Shown here: piece after piece, positions 9,044-22,859 of the stretch
Position numbering within the stretch: position 1 is the first letter of the stretch
How the letters are laid out: each line of letters begins with the position of its first letter
From: Paulinella micropora
Taxonomy: Eukaryota; Cercozoa; Imbricatea; Euglyphida
Length of the DNA stretch: 64,000 nucleotides
Assembly (NCBI GenBank): GCA_009731375.1
Contig: BJOX01000174.1
Coordinates: 612,591-676,590, forward strand
Reading direction: 5' to 3'
The notes under the pieces: generated by a model
Seen by the model: the letters and a program-made list of their open reading frames with translations, nothing else
Databases searched by the model: none
Told to the model about the DNA's origin: nothing
Program-made: the position numbers and the translations under genes

Positions 9044-9427
9044 TTATTCTGCTGTAATTCGTCTTGCTCCACCACACTCCTTACATTGGCGTTTCTGCCT
9101 TCTGTGATCACATACCCCGCTTCCACCGCAGTCCTTGCAAGTATATCTTTCTTTCTTATGCTCACATATCTCACCACCACCGCAGTCCGTGCATCTGCTT
9201 CTTCGTTTCTTATGCTCACATATCGCACCACCACCGCAGTCCGTGCATATGGTTTTCCGTCTATTATGTTCGCATTTACGTTTATCATTCGCCACTCTAT
9301 ACCTTCTTCTACAATCATCACAAGACTTCAACCTCCGCCCCTTGTCATTCAAAAATTGCCGTGGCAATCTCCAGCATTTACACTTACCGCACTTCTCATG
9401 TTTAACCTCTTCTGTTATCATTTCCAT
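9044..9427 (-). CDS. Cys/His zinc-repeat protein (four CEH...C-x2-CGG units)
   Basis: ATG 9427 (MEMITEEVKHEKC) is chosen because the longer open frame upstream runs through GC-rich repeats and poly-C. 127 residues. Residues about 10-45 hold a C-x2-C ... C-x2-C zinc-finger-like module (KCGKCKCWRLPRQF then CDDCRRRYR). Four tandem units follow, each C-[ED]-H then six or seven basic residues, then C-[TK]-[DE]-C-G-G, ending near residue 122. Repeats of this CEH/CGG type are common in algal and large-DNA-virus proteins of unknown role; nucleic-acid binding through zinc is likely. The gene is intact and lies closest to the terminal palindrome. Confidence 0.75.
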   Translation of the reverse strand: MEMITEEVKHEKCGKCKCWRLPRQFLNDKGRRLKSCDDCRRRYRVANDKRKCEHNRRKTICTDCGGGAICEHKKRRSRCTDCGGGEICEHKKERYTCKDCGGSGVCDHRRQKRQCKECGGARRITAE

Positions 9428-9530
9428 TATATATAGTTTCTTGTATGTCTTTAATATATAAATCAATAAGATAATATCGTTATGGCCACCAAATTTGGTC
9501 AAAAAGGAAATCCCCGCGAATATGTCTTTG

Positions 9531-9592
9531 CGCCAGTGCGCCAGCGCGCCAGTGCGCCAGCGCGCCAGCGTTTTGGCGCAGTGGCGCAACCA
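9531..9592. repeat. GC-rich minisatellite of GCGCCA(G) units
   Basis: Short tandem copies of a 9-10-nt unit (GTGCGCCAGC and variants), ending in GGCGCAGTGGCGCAACC. It is GC-rich inside an AT-rich element, 104-165 nt upstream of the zinc-repeat gene start. The units contain GCGC and GGCGCC-like self-complementary cores. Confidence 0.7.
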
Positions 9593-9634
9593 ATTATTTT
9601 TCTTTTGTATGTAGCCCCCTCCTATCCCCCCCCA

Positions 9635-9653
9635 ACACTCACTTCGTGAGTGT
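9635..9653. repeat. 8-bp hairpin between poly-C tracts
   Basis: ACACTCAC, loop TTC, GTGAGTGT: a perfect 8-bp stem. It is flanked by runs of C on both sides and followed by a second small stem (CCCC AAAC GGGG, 9671-9682), all within 60 nt of the large terminal palindrome. Confidence 0.6.
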
Positions 9654-9690
9654 CCCCCCCCCCCTTTCCTCCCCAAACGGGGTGTGATCA

Positions 9691-10086
9691 TTTATGTTGG
9701 ATAGACAGTTCTATTTAACTATTAAATACAAGCACTAAAAAAGTAAAAAACCAACATTAGATATATAGAAAACATACATAGAAACTCAAAAACAAAGGTT
9801 TGATTTTAGAAAAATAAGATAGACTAAGCACACTAAGAGAGATTTCAACGAAATTACAACAAAAAACATTATATACGTAGTATATATATCATTTTATGAA
9901 ATAAAATGTGTTTTTTGTTGTAATTTCGTTGAAATCTCTCTTAGTGTGCTTAGTCTATCTTATTTTTCTAAAATCAAACCTTTGTTTTTGAGTTTCTATG
10001 TATGTTTTCTATATATCTAATGTTGGTTTTTTACTTTTTTAGTGCTTGTATTTAATAGTTAAATAGACCTGTCTATCCAACATAAA
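9691..10086. repeat. 396-nt palindrome with two internal hairpins (probable PLV terminus)
   Basis: Left arm 9691-9868 and right arm 9909-10086 are reverse complements over 178 nt with one mismatch (T at 9709). The 40-nt centre is not unstructured: it holds 7-3-7 (TATATAC GTA GTATATA, 9870-9886) and 8-3-8 (CATTTTAT GAA ATAAAATG, 9890-9908) inverted repeats, so the folded form is a long stem carrying two short ears, the geometry of T-shaped viral terminal hairpins. It contains no ORF. The right arm ends exactly at an assembly gap, so symmetry may continue. It could be a hairpin telomere, or two terminal inverted repeats joined tail to tail. Confidence 0.9.
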
Positions 10087-10644
10087 NNNNNNNNNNNNNN
10101 NNNNNNNNNNNNNNNNNNNNNNNNNNNNNNNNNNNNNNNNNNNNNNNNNNNNNNNNNNNNNNNNNNNNNNNNNNNNNNNNNNNNNNNNNNNNNNNNNNNN
10201 NNNNNNNNNNNNNNNNNNNNNNNNNNNNNNNNNNNNNNNNNNNNNNNNNNNNNNNNNNNNNNNNNNNNNNNNNNNNNNNNNNNNNNNNNNNNNNNNNNNN
10301 NNNNNNNNNNNNNNNNNNNNNNNNNNNNNNNNNNNNNNNNNNNNNNNNNNNNNNNNNNNNNNNNNNNNNNNNNNNNNNNNNNNNNNNNNNNNNNNNNNNN
10401 NNNNNNNNNNNNNNNNNNNNNNNNNNNNNNNNNNNNNNNNNNNNNNNNNNNNNNNNNNNNNNNNNNNNNNNNNNNNNNNNNNNNNNNNNNNNNNNNNNNN
10501 NNNNNNNNNNNNNNNNNNNNNNNNNNNNNNNNNNNNNNNNNNNNNNNNNNNNNNNNNNNNNNNNNNNNNNNNNNNNNNNNNNNNNNNNNNNNNNNNNNNN
10601 NNNNNNNNNNNNNNNNNNNNNNNNNNNNNNNNNNNNNNNNNNNN
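10087..10644. other. Assembly gap (558 N) between viral and host DNA
   Basis: Unknown sequence exactly between the palindrome and the first host satellite. The virus-host junction is not directly observed. Confidence 0.95.
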
Positions 10645-10685
<41 letters not shown>

Positions 10686-10843
10686 GGACTGAAAGGGGAT
10701 GAAGGAGGTGAAGAGGATGGGGAAGATGGAGAAGGTGATGAGGAAGAAGGAGGGGAAGAAGAGGAAAGAGAAGGAGAAGGAGAGGAAGCAGGGAAGAGGA
10801 GGGTGAGGGAGGAGGAGGAGAAGAAGAAAGAAGAAGTCAGAAG

Positions 10844-10872
<29 letters not shown>
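10645..10872 (+). repeat. G-run and homopurine tract
   Basis: A run of 40 G abutting the gap, then about 190 nt that are nearly all purine (GGAGAAG-type, then (GAA)n). Strong potential for quadruplex or triplex structure, or a gap-closure artefact for the G-run. Confidence 0.8.
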
Positions 10873-10876
<4 letters not shown>

Positions 10877-10975
10877 TAACGATTTGTATGGATGAACAGA
10901 GGTTCACTTGTAAAAGTAACTTCATTAAAGAGGTTCACTTCTAAAAGAAATGTCATTACATCAAAGGCGAACGCA

Positions 10976-11635
<660 letters not shown>

Positions 11636-11877
11636 GGCTAGGAAGGGTAACTGTTTTTTCTTATTAAGCCAACGGGAAAAACGATAAAAATAACCCGATA
11701 ATGATGCAGTGTTTGCAATCATAACCGCGTTAAATTTATGTTTTAACCCGAATTACAGCTTCACCATAAGAGTGGAGAGCAGAACGTATTACACAAATCG
11801 CAAAACACAAGGCTTTTTTGATTTAACTAGGTAATCCTGATCCACTGTTTTGCCGGAAAGTTGCAACCCTAATTACA

Positions 11878-11927
<50 letters not shown>

Positions 11928-11975
11928 GACTACTACTACTAAAATTTACTACCACTACTACCACTGCTACCGATA

Positions 11976-12007
<32 letters not shown>

Positions 12008-12486
12008 AATGCTGATGCTACTACTGCTACTATTGGACAGTGAGTAATTCTACGAGTTCCACGAGTGTAGAAAAAGTTGTGCACCAAAATAACTATGAAA
12101 AACGAAAAGAAAAAATTCAAACAAAAACGTTTGCGTAGCAAAGAAACTCACCTATAGCTGTATGTTTAAGCGACATATCTGTCTTACCGTCGCGGTCATT
12201 GTTGCTCTCTTCGCTTGGGCTATTACTGCTTACGTGTAACTCCACTTCTGCTGCTATTACTACTATTCGAACTGCATTTGCTACGAGTGCTACGTCCAGA
12301 ATACCCTTGCTAGGCGCTCTACAGCATCCAAAGTTCCGAGTTGCCTTTTGCCTTTTGTGGCTCTTTCGACTCTTGCCTGCCTCTCCACCAACTCGGCACA
12401 GCGATCCAGCAATACAAAATTGTGCCAAAAGGCAGGTTTCTGCCAAAGAAAACTAAAAGGGCCGGTGTAGTTATTCCAGTTGGGAC
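11636..12486. other. Gene-free stretch with short (CTA)n arrays
   Basis: Unique-looking sequence interrupted by (CTA)n at 11876-11940 and 11948-12030. Open frames at 12117-12456 show no recognisable family. I see no supported gene. Confidence 0.5.
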
Positions 12487-12913
<427 letters not shown>

Positions 12914-13005
12914 TATTTTCATATTTTTAATCTAAGTCATTTTATTTTAATACTGTAATATTTTGATAATTTCTCTTTAATAACTTGAGACGTAGGTCAC
13001 CATCT

Positions 13006-13834
<829 letters not shown>

Positions 13835-13967
13835 CTACTACTACTAATACTACTACTACTATTACTACTACTACTACTACTACTACTACTAGTACTAGTA
13901 GTACTAGTAGTACCACTACTACTAGTACTACTACTACTACTAGTACTACGTCTACTACTAGTACTAT

Positions 13968-14014
<47 letters not shown>

Positions 14015-14295
14015 GTACTACTACTACTACTAGTACTACTACTAGTACTAGTACTACTACTAGTACTACTAGTACTACTACTAGTACTAGTACTACTACT
14101 AGTACTACTACTAGTACTAGTACTACTACTAGTACTAGTACTACTAGTACTACTAGTACTACCAGTACTACTAGTACTATTAGTACTAGTACTACTACTA
14201 GTACTACTACTAGTACTACTACTACTACTACTACTAGTAGTAGTACTACTAGTACTACTACTACTACAGACTTACTACTACTAGTACTACAGACT

Positions 14296-14339
<44 letters not shown>

Positions 14340-14371
14340 TTACTACTACTACTACTACTACTACTACGACA

Positions 14372-14447
<76 letters not shown>

Positions 14448-14517
14448 TTACTACTATTACTGCTAGTACTGCTAGTACTAGTACTAGTACCACTAGTACT
14501 AGTACTACTACTAGTAC

Positions 14518-14520
<3 letters not shown>
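13835..14520. repeat. (CTA)n / (ACTAGT)n array
   Basis: Trinucleotide CTA repeats with interspersed ACTAGT hexamers. No gene. Confidence 0.95.
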
Positions 14521-14552
<32 letters not shown>

Positions 14553-14591
14553 GTACTTACGTACTTACGTACTTACGTACTTACGTACTTT

Positions 14592-14627
<36 letters not shown>

Positions 14628-14682
14628 ACTTACTTACTTACGAACTTACGAACTTACTTACTTACGAACTTACTAGTACTAC

Positions 14683-14717
<35 letters not shown>

Positions 14718-15233
14718 GTACTTACGTACTTACGTACTTACGTACTTACGTACTTACGTACTTACGAACTTACTTACTTACGAACTTACTTACTTACTTA
14801 CTTACTTACGTACTTACTTACTTACTTACTAACTTACTTACTAACTTACTTACTTTACTTACTTTACTTACCTACCTACTTACCTACCTACTTACCTACC
14901 TACTTACCTACCTACTTACCTACCCACTTACATACCTACTTACCTACCTACCTACCTACCTACTTACCTACCTACTTACCTACCTACTTACCTACCTACT
15001 TACCTACCTACTTACCTACCTACTTACCTACCTACTTACCTACCTACTTACCTACCTACTTACCTGCCTACTTACCTGCCTACTTACCTGCCTACTTACC
15101 TGCCTACTTACCTACCTCCCTACTTACCTACCTACTTACCTACCTAATTACCTACCTACTTACCTACCTACTTACCTACCTACTTACCTACCTACTTACC
15201 TACCTACTTACCTACCTACCTACCTACCTACCT

Positions 15234-15330
<97 letters not shown>

Positions 15331-16546
15331 NNNNNNNNNNTCACTCACTCTCTCACTCACTCTCTCACTCACTCTCTCACTCACTCTCTCACTCACTCTC
15401 TCACTCACTCTCTCACTCACTCTCTCACTCACTGTCTCACTCACTGTCTCACTGTCTCACTCACTCACTCTCTCACTCACTCTCTCACTCACTCTCTCAC
15501 TCACTCTCTCACTCACTCTCTCACTCACTCTCTCACTCACTCACTCTCTCACTCACTCTCTCACTCACTCTCTCACTCACTCTCTCACTCACTCTCTCAC
15601 TCACTCTCTCACTCACTCTCTCACTCACTCTCTCACTCACTCTCTCACTCACTCACTCACTCACTCTCTCACTCACTCTCTCTCTCACTCTCTCACTCAT
15701 TCACTCACTCACTCACTCACTCTCACTCACTCTCACGCTCACTCTCACTCACACTCTCACTCACACTCTCACTCACACTCTCACTCACACTCTCACTCAC
15801 TCTCTCACTCACTCACTCTCACTCACTCTCTCACTCACTCACTCTCACTCACTCACTCTCACTCACTCTCACTCACTCTCATACCTACCTACTTACCTAC
15901 CTACTTACCTACCCACTTACATACCTACTTACCTACCTACTTACCTACCTACTTACCTACCTACTTACCTACCTACTTACCTGCCTACTTACCTGCCTAC
16001 TTACCTGCCTACTTACCTGCCTACTTACCTGCCTACTTACCTACCTACTTACCTACCTACTTACCTACCTACTTACCTACCTACTTACCTACCTACTTAC
16101 CTACCTACTTACCTACCTACTTACCTACCTACTTACCTACCTACTTACCTACCTACTTACCTACCTACCTACCTACCCACCCACCCACCCACTCACCCAC
16201 TCACCCACTCACTCACTCACTCACTCCCTCACTCCCTCACTCACTCACTCACTGTCTCACTCACTCTCTCACTCACTCTCTCACTCACTCTCTCACTCAC
16301 TCTCTCACTCACTCTCTCACTCACTCTCTCACTCACTCTCTCACTCACTCTCTCACTCACTCTCTCACTGTCTCACTCACTCACTCTCTCACTCACTCTC
16401 TCACTCACTCTCTCACTCACTCTCTCACTCACTCACTCACTCTCTCACTCACTCTCTCACTCACTCTCTCACTCACTCTCTCACTCACTCTCTCACTCAC
16501 TCTCTCACTCACTCTCTCACTCACTCTCTCACTCACTCTCTCACTC
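14521..16546. repeat. Satellite block: (TTAC)n, (CTAC)n, poly-C and (CTCACTCA)n
   Basis: (TTAC)n with ACGT variants to about 14860; (CTACCTACTTAC)n-type to 15234; about 96 C at 15235-15330, then a 10-N gap; (CTCACTCA)n to about 15880; CTAC-type again to about 16190; (CTCACTCA)n to the next gap. The CTAC-type block recurs almost unchanged on both sides of the first CTCACTCA block, which suggests a larger duplication. No coding content. Confidence 0.95.
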
Positions 16547-17283
16547 NNNNNNNNNNNNNNNNNNNNNNNNNNNNNNNNNNNNNNNNNNNNNNNNNNNNNN
16601 NNNNNNNNNNNNNNNNNNNNNNNNNNNNNNNNNNNNNNNNNNNNNNNNNNNNNNNNNNNNNNNNNNNNNNNNNNNNNNNNNNNNNNNNNNNNNNNNNNNN
16701 NNNNNNNNNNNNNNNNNNNNNNNNNNNNNNNNNNNNNNNNNNNNNNNNNNNNNNNNNNNNNNNNNNNNNNNNNNNNNNNNNNNNNNNNNNNNNNNNNNNN
16801 NNNNNNNNNNNNNNNNNNNNNNNNNNNNNNNNNNNNNNNNNNNNNNNNNNNNNNNNNNNNNNNNNNNNNNNNNNNNNNNNNNNNNNNNNNNNNNNNNNNN
16901 NNNNNNNNNNNNNNNNNNNNNNNNNNNNNNNNNNNNNNNNNNNNNNNNNNNNNNNNNNNNNNNNNNNNNNNNNNNNNNNNNNNNNNNNNNNNNNNNNNNN
17001 NNNNNNNNNNNNNNNNNNNNNNNNNNNNNNNNNNNNNNNNNNNNNNNNNNNNNNNNNNNNNNNNNNNNNNNNNNNNNNNNNNNNNNNNNNNNNNNNNNNN
17101 NNNNNNNNNNNNNNNNNNNNNNNNNNNNNNNNNNNNNNNNNNNNNNNNNNNNNNNNNNNNNNNNNNNNNNNNNNNNNNNNNNNNNNNNNNNNNNNNNNNN
17201 NNNNNNNNNNNNNNNNNNNNNNNNNNNNNNNNNNNNNNNNNNNNNNNNNNNNNNNNNNNNNNNNNNNNNNNNNNNNNNNNNNN
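16547..17283. other. Assembly gap (737 N)
   Basis: Unknown sequence within satellite DNA. Confidence 0.95.
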
Positions 17284-17475
17284 AAAAAAAAAAAAAAAAA
17301 AAAAGGGAAATATATATAATAATATAATATATATATATATATGTATATATATGTTGAAAGAGTTATATTCTCACTCAGTACTATATATTATATATATACA
17401 TAAATATATATAATATATATATTTATATATATATGGTGAAAGTGTTATATTCTCACTCAGTACTATATATAACGG
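17284..17475. repeat. Poly-A and TA-rich tract with duplicated 34-nt block
   Basis: (A)n and (TA)n with two copies of a block containing GTTATATTCTCACTCAGTAC (about 17361 and 17444). Confidence 0.8.
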
Positions 17476-17581
17476 TGGCACTCGCAAAAGCTGGTAGACA
17501 CGAGGTGACTCCCCAAGGGGGTTTGGCCAACCACACTCCGGCTTAGGATGTGATCAACGCTGAACTTGTCCCACACTCAGG

Positions 17582-17626
<45 letters not shown>

Positions 17627-18359
17627 ATACTGCTACTTACTGCTTCCACTGACTGTTTCTTTTCTGTTTTTTACACTAACACTGAATCAGGAATCCTTGC
17701 CGGTGTCAGGGCTAGTGGGGAATACAAGAAGGTGAAAGTGGAGAAGGGTCTCATGGAAGCAGACCAACCCTTCCGGCCCAACGGGTAAAATGGGCATGAC
17801 ACCGTGAAACACGTTTAGATTTCGCAAAATATTTCATCTTTGAAACTCACGCAAACTTTTCTCTCNNNNNNNNNNGCTTTTCTCTCTCCCAAGTATGCAC
17901 CTTTTTGTTTTGTGCTTTTTTTTTCAGCAGGTATTGGTCCTCAGAGAGACTGGATGAGGTGTGGAAGAGATCACCATGTAACCACGTACTTGTGTGCTTC
18001 ATGTCAAATCAAATGTCAGTTCTGATATCAAAAAACGACTTATATGAATTCGATGGGTAATATTTTAATAATTGAAGGCATTTTTTTTCGAATTGGTGAT
18101 ATCCATATCAATTTCCAGAAACACGAGAGTACAGAAAGTAAGAACAGTGTGTTATTTTTCTTTCTTTTGAGATTCTATCTTCCTATCCTGCTCTAGTACT
18201 TGCTCTCTCTCCCTATGCGTGGCAAGATTGATGCTCACATGTCATGTACATCGTCACAACTTTTTGATCCGGATCCATCCATCCAGTCTTTTAGTGCGGC
18301 TTGCTTTTCTAACTGTTTGTCTGTCTTTCTGTTATGTCGTCCTAGATTTTTTTTTTTTT
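17476..18359. other. Gene-free unique stretch
   Basis: No supported gene. Contains a short (CTA)n (17582-17625) and a 10-N gap (17866-17875). The open frames at 17550-17735, 17840-18025 and 18200-18592 show no recognisable family. Confidence 0.45.
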
Positions 18360-18775
<416 letters not shown>

Positions 18776-19942
18776 GGGAGTACATAGGCCATTGGTCCTT
18801 TTCAATGGGCTGATTGGTATAAAGCTCCTAGAGTAATGTTCTATGCCGTCACTTCCTTTATTTCACTGATTAGTGTGGAGACTTTCCTTATGGAATGGAG
18901 GACTGGATGCACATGGCCTTTTGGCTCAGCAATTGGCAGGAGATACATTATTATTATTATTTTTATTCTTGGAGTGTTGACTGTGACATATTTGAGGGAA
19001 ATCCCGATGAAAAAACCTAGTCACACTTGCTAAACAGAGTTCCAGCCCAATGGCCTCAAGGCGTTAAACTGTGACGCCAACTCATAACCCTTTGGTGGTA
19101 GATGCTGGGGAGGAGGGTCGTTGCGCGCGTAAAAGATCTTAAACTNNNNNNNNNNNNNNNNNNNNNNNNNNNNNNNNNNNNNNNNNNNNNNNNNNNNNNN
19201 NNNNNNNNNNNNNNNNNNNNNNNNNNNNNNNNNNNNNNNNNNNNNNNNNNNNNNNNNNNNNNNNNNNNNNNNNNNNNNNNNNNNNNNNNNNNNNNNNNNN
19301 NNNNNNNNNNNNNNNNNNNNNNNNNNNNNNNNNNNNNNNNNNNNNNNNNNNNNNNNNNNNNNNNNNNNNNNNNNNNNNNNNNNNNNNNNNNNNNNNNNNN
19401 NNNNNNNNNNNNNNNNNNNNNNNNNNNNNNNNNNNNNNNNNNNNNNNNNNNNNNNNNNNNNNNNNNNNNNNNNNNNNNNNNNNNNNNNNNNNNNNNNNNN
19501 NNNNNNNNNNNNNNNNNNNNNNNNNNNNNNNNNNNNNNNNNNNNNNNNNNNNNNNNNNNNNNNNNNNNNNNNNNNNNNNNNNNNNNNNNNNNNNNNNNNN
19601 NNNNNNNNNNNNNNNNNNNNNNNNNNNNNNNNNNNNNNNNNNNNNNNNNNNNNNNNNNNNNNNNNNNNNNNNNNNNNNNNNNNNNNNNNNNNNNNNNNNN
19701 NNNNNNNNNNNNNNNNNNNNNNNNNNNNNNNNNNNNNNNNNNNNNNNNNNNNNNNNNNNNNNNNNNNNNNNNNNNNNNNNNNNNNNNNNNNNNNNNNNNN
19801 NNNNNNNNNNNNNNNNNNNNNNNNNNNNNNNNNNNNNNNNNNNNNNNNNNNNNNNNNNNNNNNNNNNNNNNNNNNNNNNNNNNNNNNNNNNNNNNNNNNN
19901 NNNNNNNNNNNNNNNNNNNNNNNNNNATTAGTATTATTATTA

Positions 19943-19992
<50 letters not shown>

Positions 19993-20039
19993 ATTATGGA
20001 GGGGTGCACAGTATGGCACCCCACGGGAAGAGGAGGTGG
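18776..20039. other. Gene-free stretch with a 781-N gap
   Basis: Contains the gap 19146-19926 and short (ATT)n arrays at 18950-18965 and 19927-19996. GCACATGGCC...GGCTCAGC at about 18908 resembles a segment at about 20581, both beside (ATT)n, hinting at a dispersed repeat family. Confidence 0.5.
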
Positions 20040-20250
20040 TTGGGCCTCTTCCCACTGGTTTCGAGGCTATGTCGTTGTGTTGGCTCCGAGGCTATGTTGT
20101 TGTGTTGGTTCCGAGGCTATGTTGTTGTGTTGGTTCCGAGGCTCTGTTGTTGTGTGGGTTCCGAGGCTATGTCGATGTGGGTTCCGAGGCTATGTTGTTG
20201 TGTTGGTTCCGAGGCCATTTCGTTGTGTTGTTTTTTATAAGACATATACC
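20040..20250. repeat. About 33-bp minisatellite (GTTCCGAGGCTATG...)
   Basis: Six to seven tandem copies of a unit built on GTTGTTGTGTTGGTTCCGAG followed by GCTAT. The ORFs here merely translate the repeat. Confidence 0.85.
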
Positions 20251-20620
20251 ACGTGGGATCAAAGGGGTATTTACATTCCGCGATCTAGGGGTGGTGACGG
20301 GTTTCGAGGCGTCCCAGATACTTACCACAAAACGTCCTCATGCGCTGGCAGACCGCATGAAATGTCTGCTACCCCTGTGAGTACCTCCATGCGGGACCTA
20401 CCCAGTCTCGTGGAGCTCTCACGCGGGGAAGATCAATCATTTGTAGTTGATTTCCTGCAAGGTACCCGACACTGTGCGGGTAGTAGGGACTTCCTTTTGG
20501 GGCCTTCTATGCAGGATGGTTAGAGTCACTCTTCCCTCCCCAACATACTCACTGTAGTCCCTGTTGGGTCGAGGGATGGAGGCACATGGCCCTCGGGCTC
20601 AGCCATGACAGATCAATATA

Positions 20621-20681
<61 letters not shown>

Positions 20682-20888
20682 AGTAGACAGATAAGATAAA
20701 TAGAAAAAGGGAGATAAAAAGAAAGACGTAGGGACACACTATAATCATGCAAACTAGTCAAAGAAGCAGCAGTGCAGGTCCTGACGGAAGACTGGAACCA
20801 ATGTTCAACAGCTAAGCTCCATAGAAAGATATGAAGCAAGATATAGAGAAAGAAGAGAGAGAGAGAGAGAGAGAGAGGAGGAGAGAGA

Positions 20889-20926
<38 letters not shown>

Positions 20927-21650
20927 CAGGATACAGGGATCAGACACAACTAACACAGGGCGCAAGTAAGACTGATAGTCAGACAGTGAGACAGCCCGTG
21001 AGGAAGTGTAGCACCCTATGCAGAACACTCGCACCCGTAGGCTGTCGTAGCCAGGTGGGGCGTGTGCAGTGCGTAGCAAGGCTCGACGTGGCCAAAGGCG
21101 ACGAGAATATGCTGAGTGCTGCAATATCCTCAAGGACAGGCCCAAGCCTGGCAATCCTTCAGACATGCAACCTCAGGCCAGTCGAGCCAAACCGCACCGC
21201 ACACAGCCCCATCCCAAACAACAAAAATCTCCACAAGCCACAACAACAAGGAGAGGCAACAAACGTAACAAACAAGACGAACACAACAGGAAGCACAATA
21301 GAAAACCAAAGTAAACAACCGCCAACAATGAGCACAACACAAGAGAAGCAAACATAAGCAAAAGCATGCGCAACAGCCAAGAATAACTAAAGGTACATAA
21401 AGACAAGAGAGAGGATATAAGAAACAAGAGAAGGAAAATAAAGCTTGCTTACGGTAAAAAGAGTATAGGAAGGAGAAAGAAGGAAAAAGTGGCGAACAAT
21501 GCGGGACTCTGGACAAGAACCCCGTACCCACTATTAAAAAAAANNNNNNNNNNAAAAAAAAAAAAAAAAAAAGGGCAGCCTAAAAACTCCCGAAGGGAAA
21601 AAAAATAAGGCGATGCCAAAAATGAAATGCAGTTACGCGCGAACGCTAAG

Positions 21651-21724
<74 letters not shown>

Positions 21725-22363
21725 GGACAATAACAAAATTGCAAATGGTAAACAGCCTTCCACTTCACAAACTAACTACCAAAGCGGAAAGGGTAAGGGG
21801 TAAAGGTAAGGCAAAATATCCCAGAGGAAGCAACAAGAAAACGTAGGGCCCGGTGAAGATAAGAGAGACATGGGGACATGAAAACCCCAGACTAACGTAT
21901 AGCACTGGGTCAAGAGCGACAATTAAGGGAGAAGGGAACAGCCGGGGCACTAGCCTGAGCTTGAATGCGGCGCCTCAAGTAGCAAAACCTATCAACTTGA
22001 GAGGGAAGACGTTTGTGAAGGGGATAGTTCAGATGCACAGGCACACGTTCGCGAAGCGTTGCGCGATCCAACATCGCACGCCAGTTGAGAAAGTTGAACC
22101 TAGCCAGTTCAAAAACAATGATGCATCTGATACGCCGCCCATAGGAACCAGAAAGATAGATAGAGGGGAGATAGTATGTGACAGTCTTGTCCAGGTACGC
22201 TATAATTTATCAGAAGCCTCCATTCCTAAAACACCAAAACTGGAGAGAGCAAAATGAATAAAGGTTGTACGTATATAGAATCTGTACCTGGCATTGTTGG
22301 TGACATTGTTGTTATCGCTGGGTGGACTGCTGCTAGGTGCGCTGCTGGGCGCACTACTGCATA
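20251..22363. other. Gene-poor region with (TTA)n and (GA)n arrays
   Basis: (ATT)n at 20621-20679, (GA)n at about 20855-20925 and 21655-21722, and a 10-N gap flanked by A-runs (21544-21553). Open frames at 20986-21357 and 21853-22257 are basic and unrecognised; they may be remnants of the mobile element to the right. I would not call a gene. Confidence 0.4.
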
Positions 22364-22704
22364 TAGAAATAGGCATAGACATAGACATAGACATAGACAT
22401 AGACATAGACATAGACATAGACGTAGACATAGACATAGACTTAGACTTAGACCTAGGCATAGGCATAGACATAGTCATATACATAGACATAGACATCGAC
22501 ATCGACACAGGCATAGGCGTAGGCATAGGCATATGCATAGGCATAGACATAGACATAAGCATAGGCATAGGCATAGCATAGAACATAGACATAGACATAG
22601 ACATAGACACAGACATAGACATAGACATAGACATAGACATAGACATAGACATAGACATAGACATAGACATAGACATAGACATCGACATAGACATAGACAT
22701 AGTG
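22364..22704. repeat. (ATAGAC)n hexanucleotide array
   Basis: About 340 nt of ATAGAC/ATAGGC repeats. Long frames on both strands (Met-Ser, His-Arg and Asp-Ile dipeptides) are artefacts. Confidence 0.95.
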
Positions 22705-22859
22705 CCCTCAACAGGAGGATCTGGGCCGCAATGCTTGCTGGATTTGGTACGCTCCCTCGCGCGTATAGCATAGAGAGGATCCTGCAAAGAGCGCCTGACA
22801 TAAGTACGCTGCAAGGGGTTAACAAGTGAAACATCAGTATCCACTGAACACAATCAAGC

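Noticed and set aside
9428-9691. Longer N-terminus for the zinc-repeat protein (to 9691)
   Set aside because: The extension is encoded by poly-C, a hairpin and the GCGCCA minisatellite, and is low-complexity; ATG 9427 gives a normal start.
14521-16546. Telomere or centromere repeat
   Set aside because: Units (TTAC, CTAC, CTCACTCA) do not match known telomere repeats, and the block is internal; no evidence for a centromere beyond repetitiveness.
21130-21531. Cys/Leu-rich minus-strand ORFs resembling membrane proteins
   Set aside because: Complement of an A-rich, Lys/Gln/Asn-coding stretch; several overlapping frames are equally open and none has a recognisable domain.
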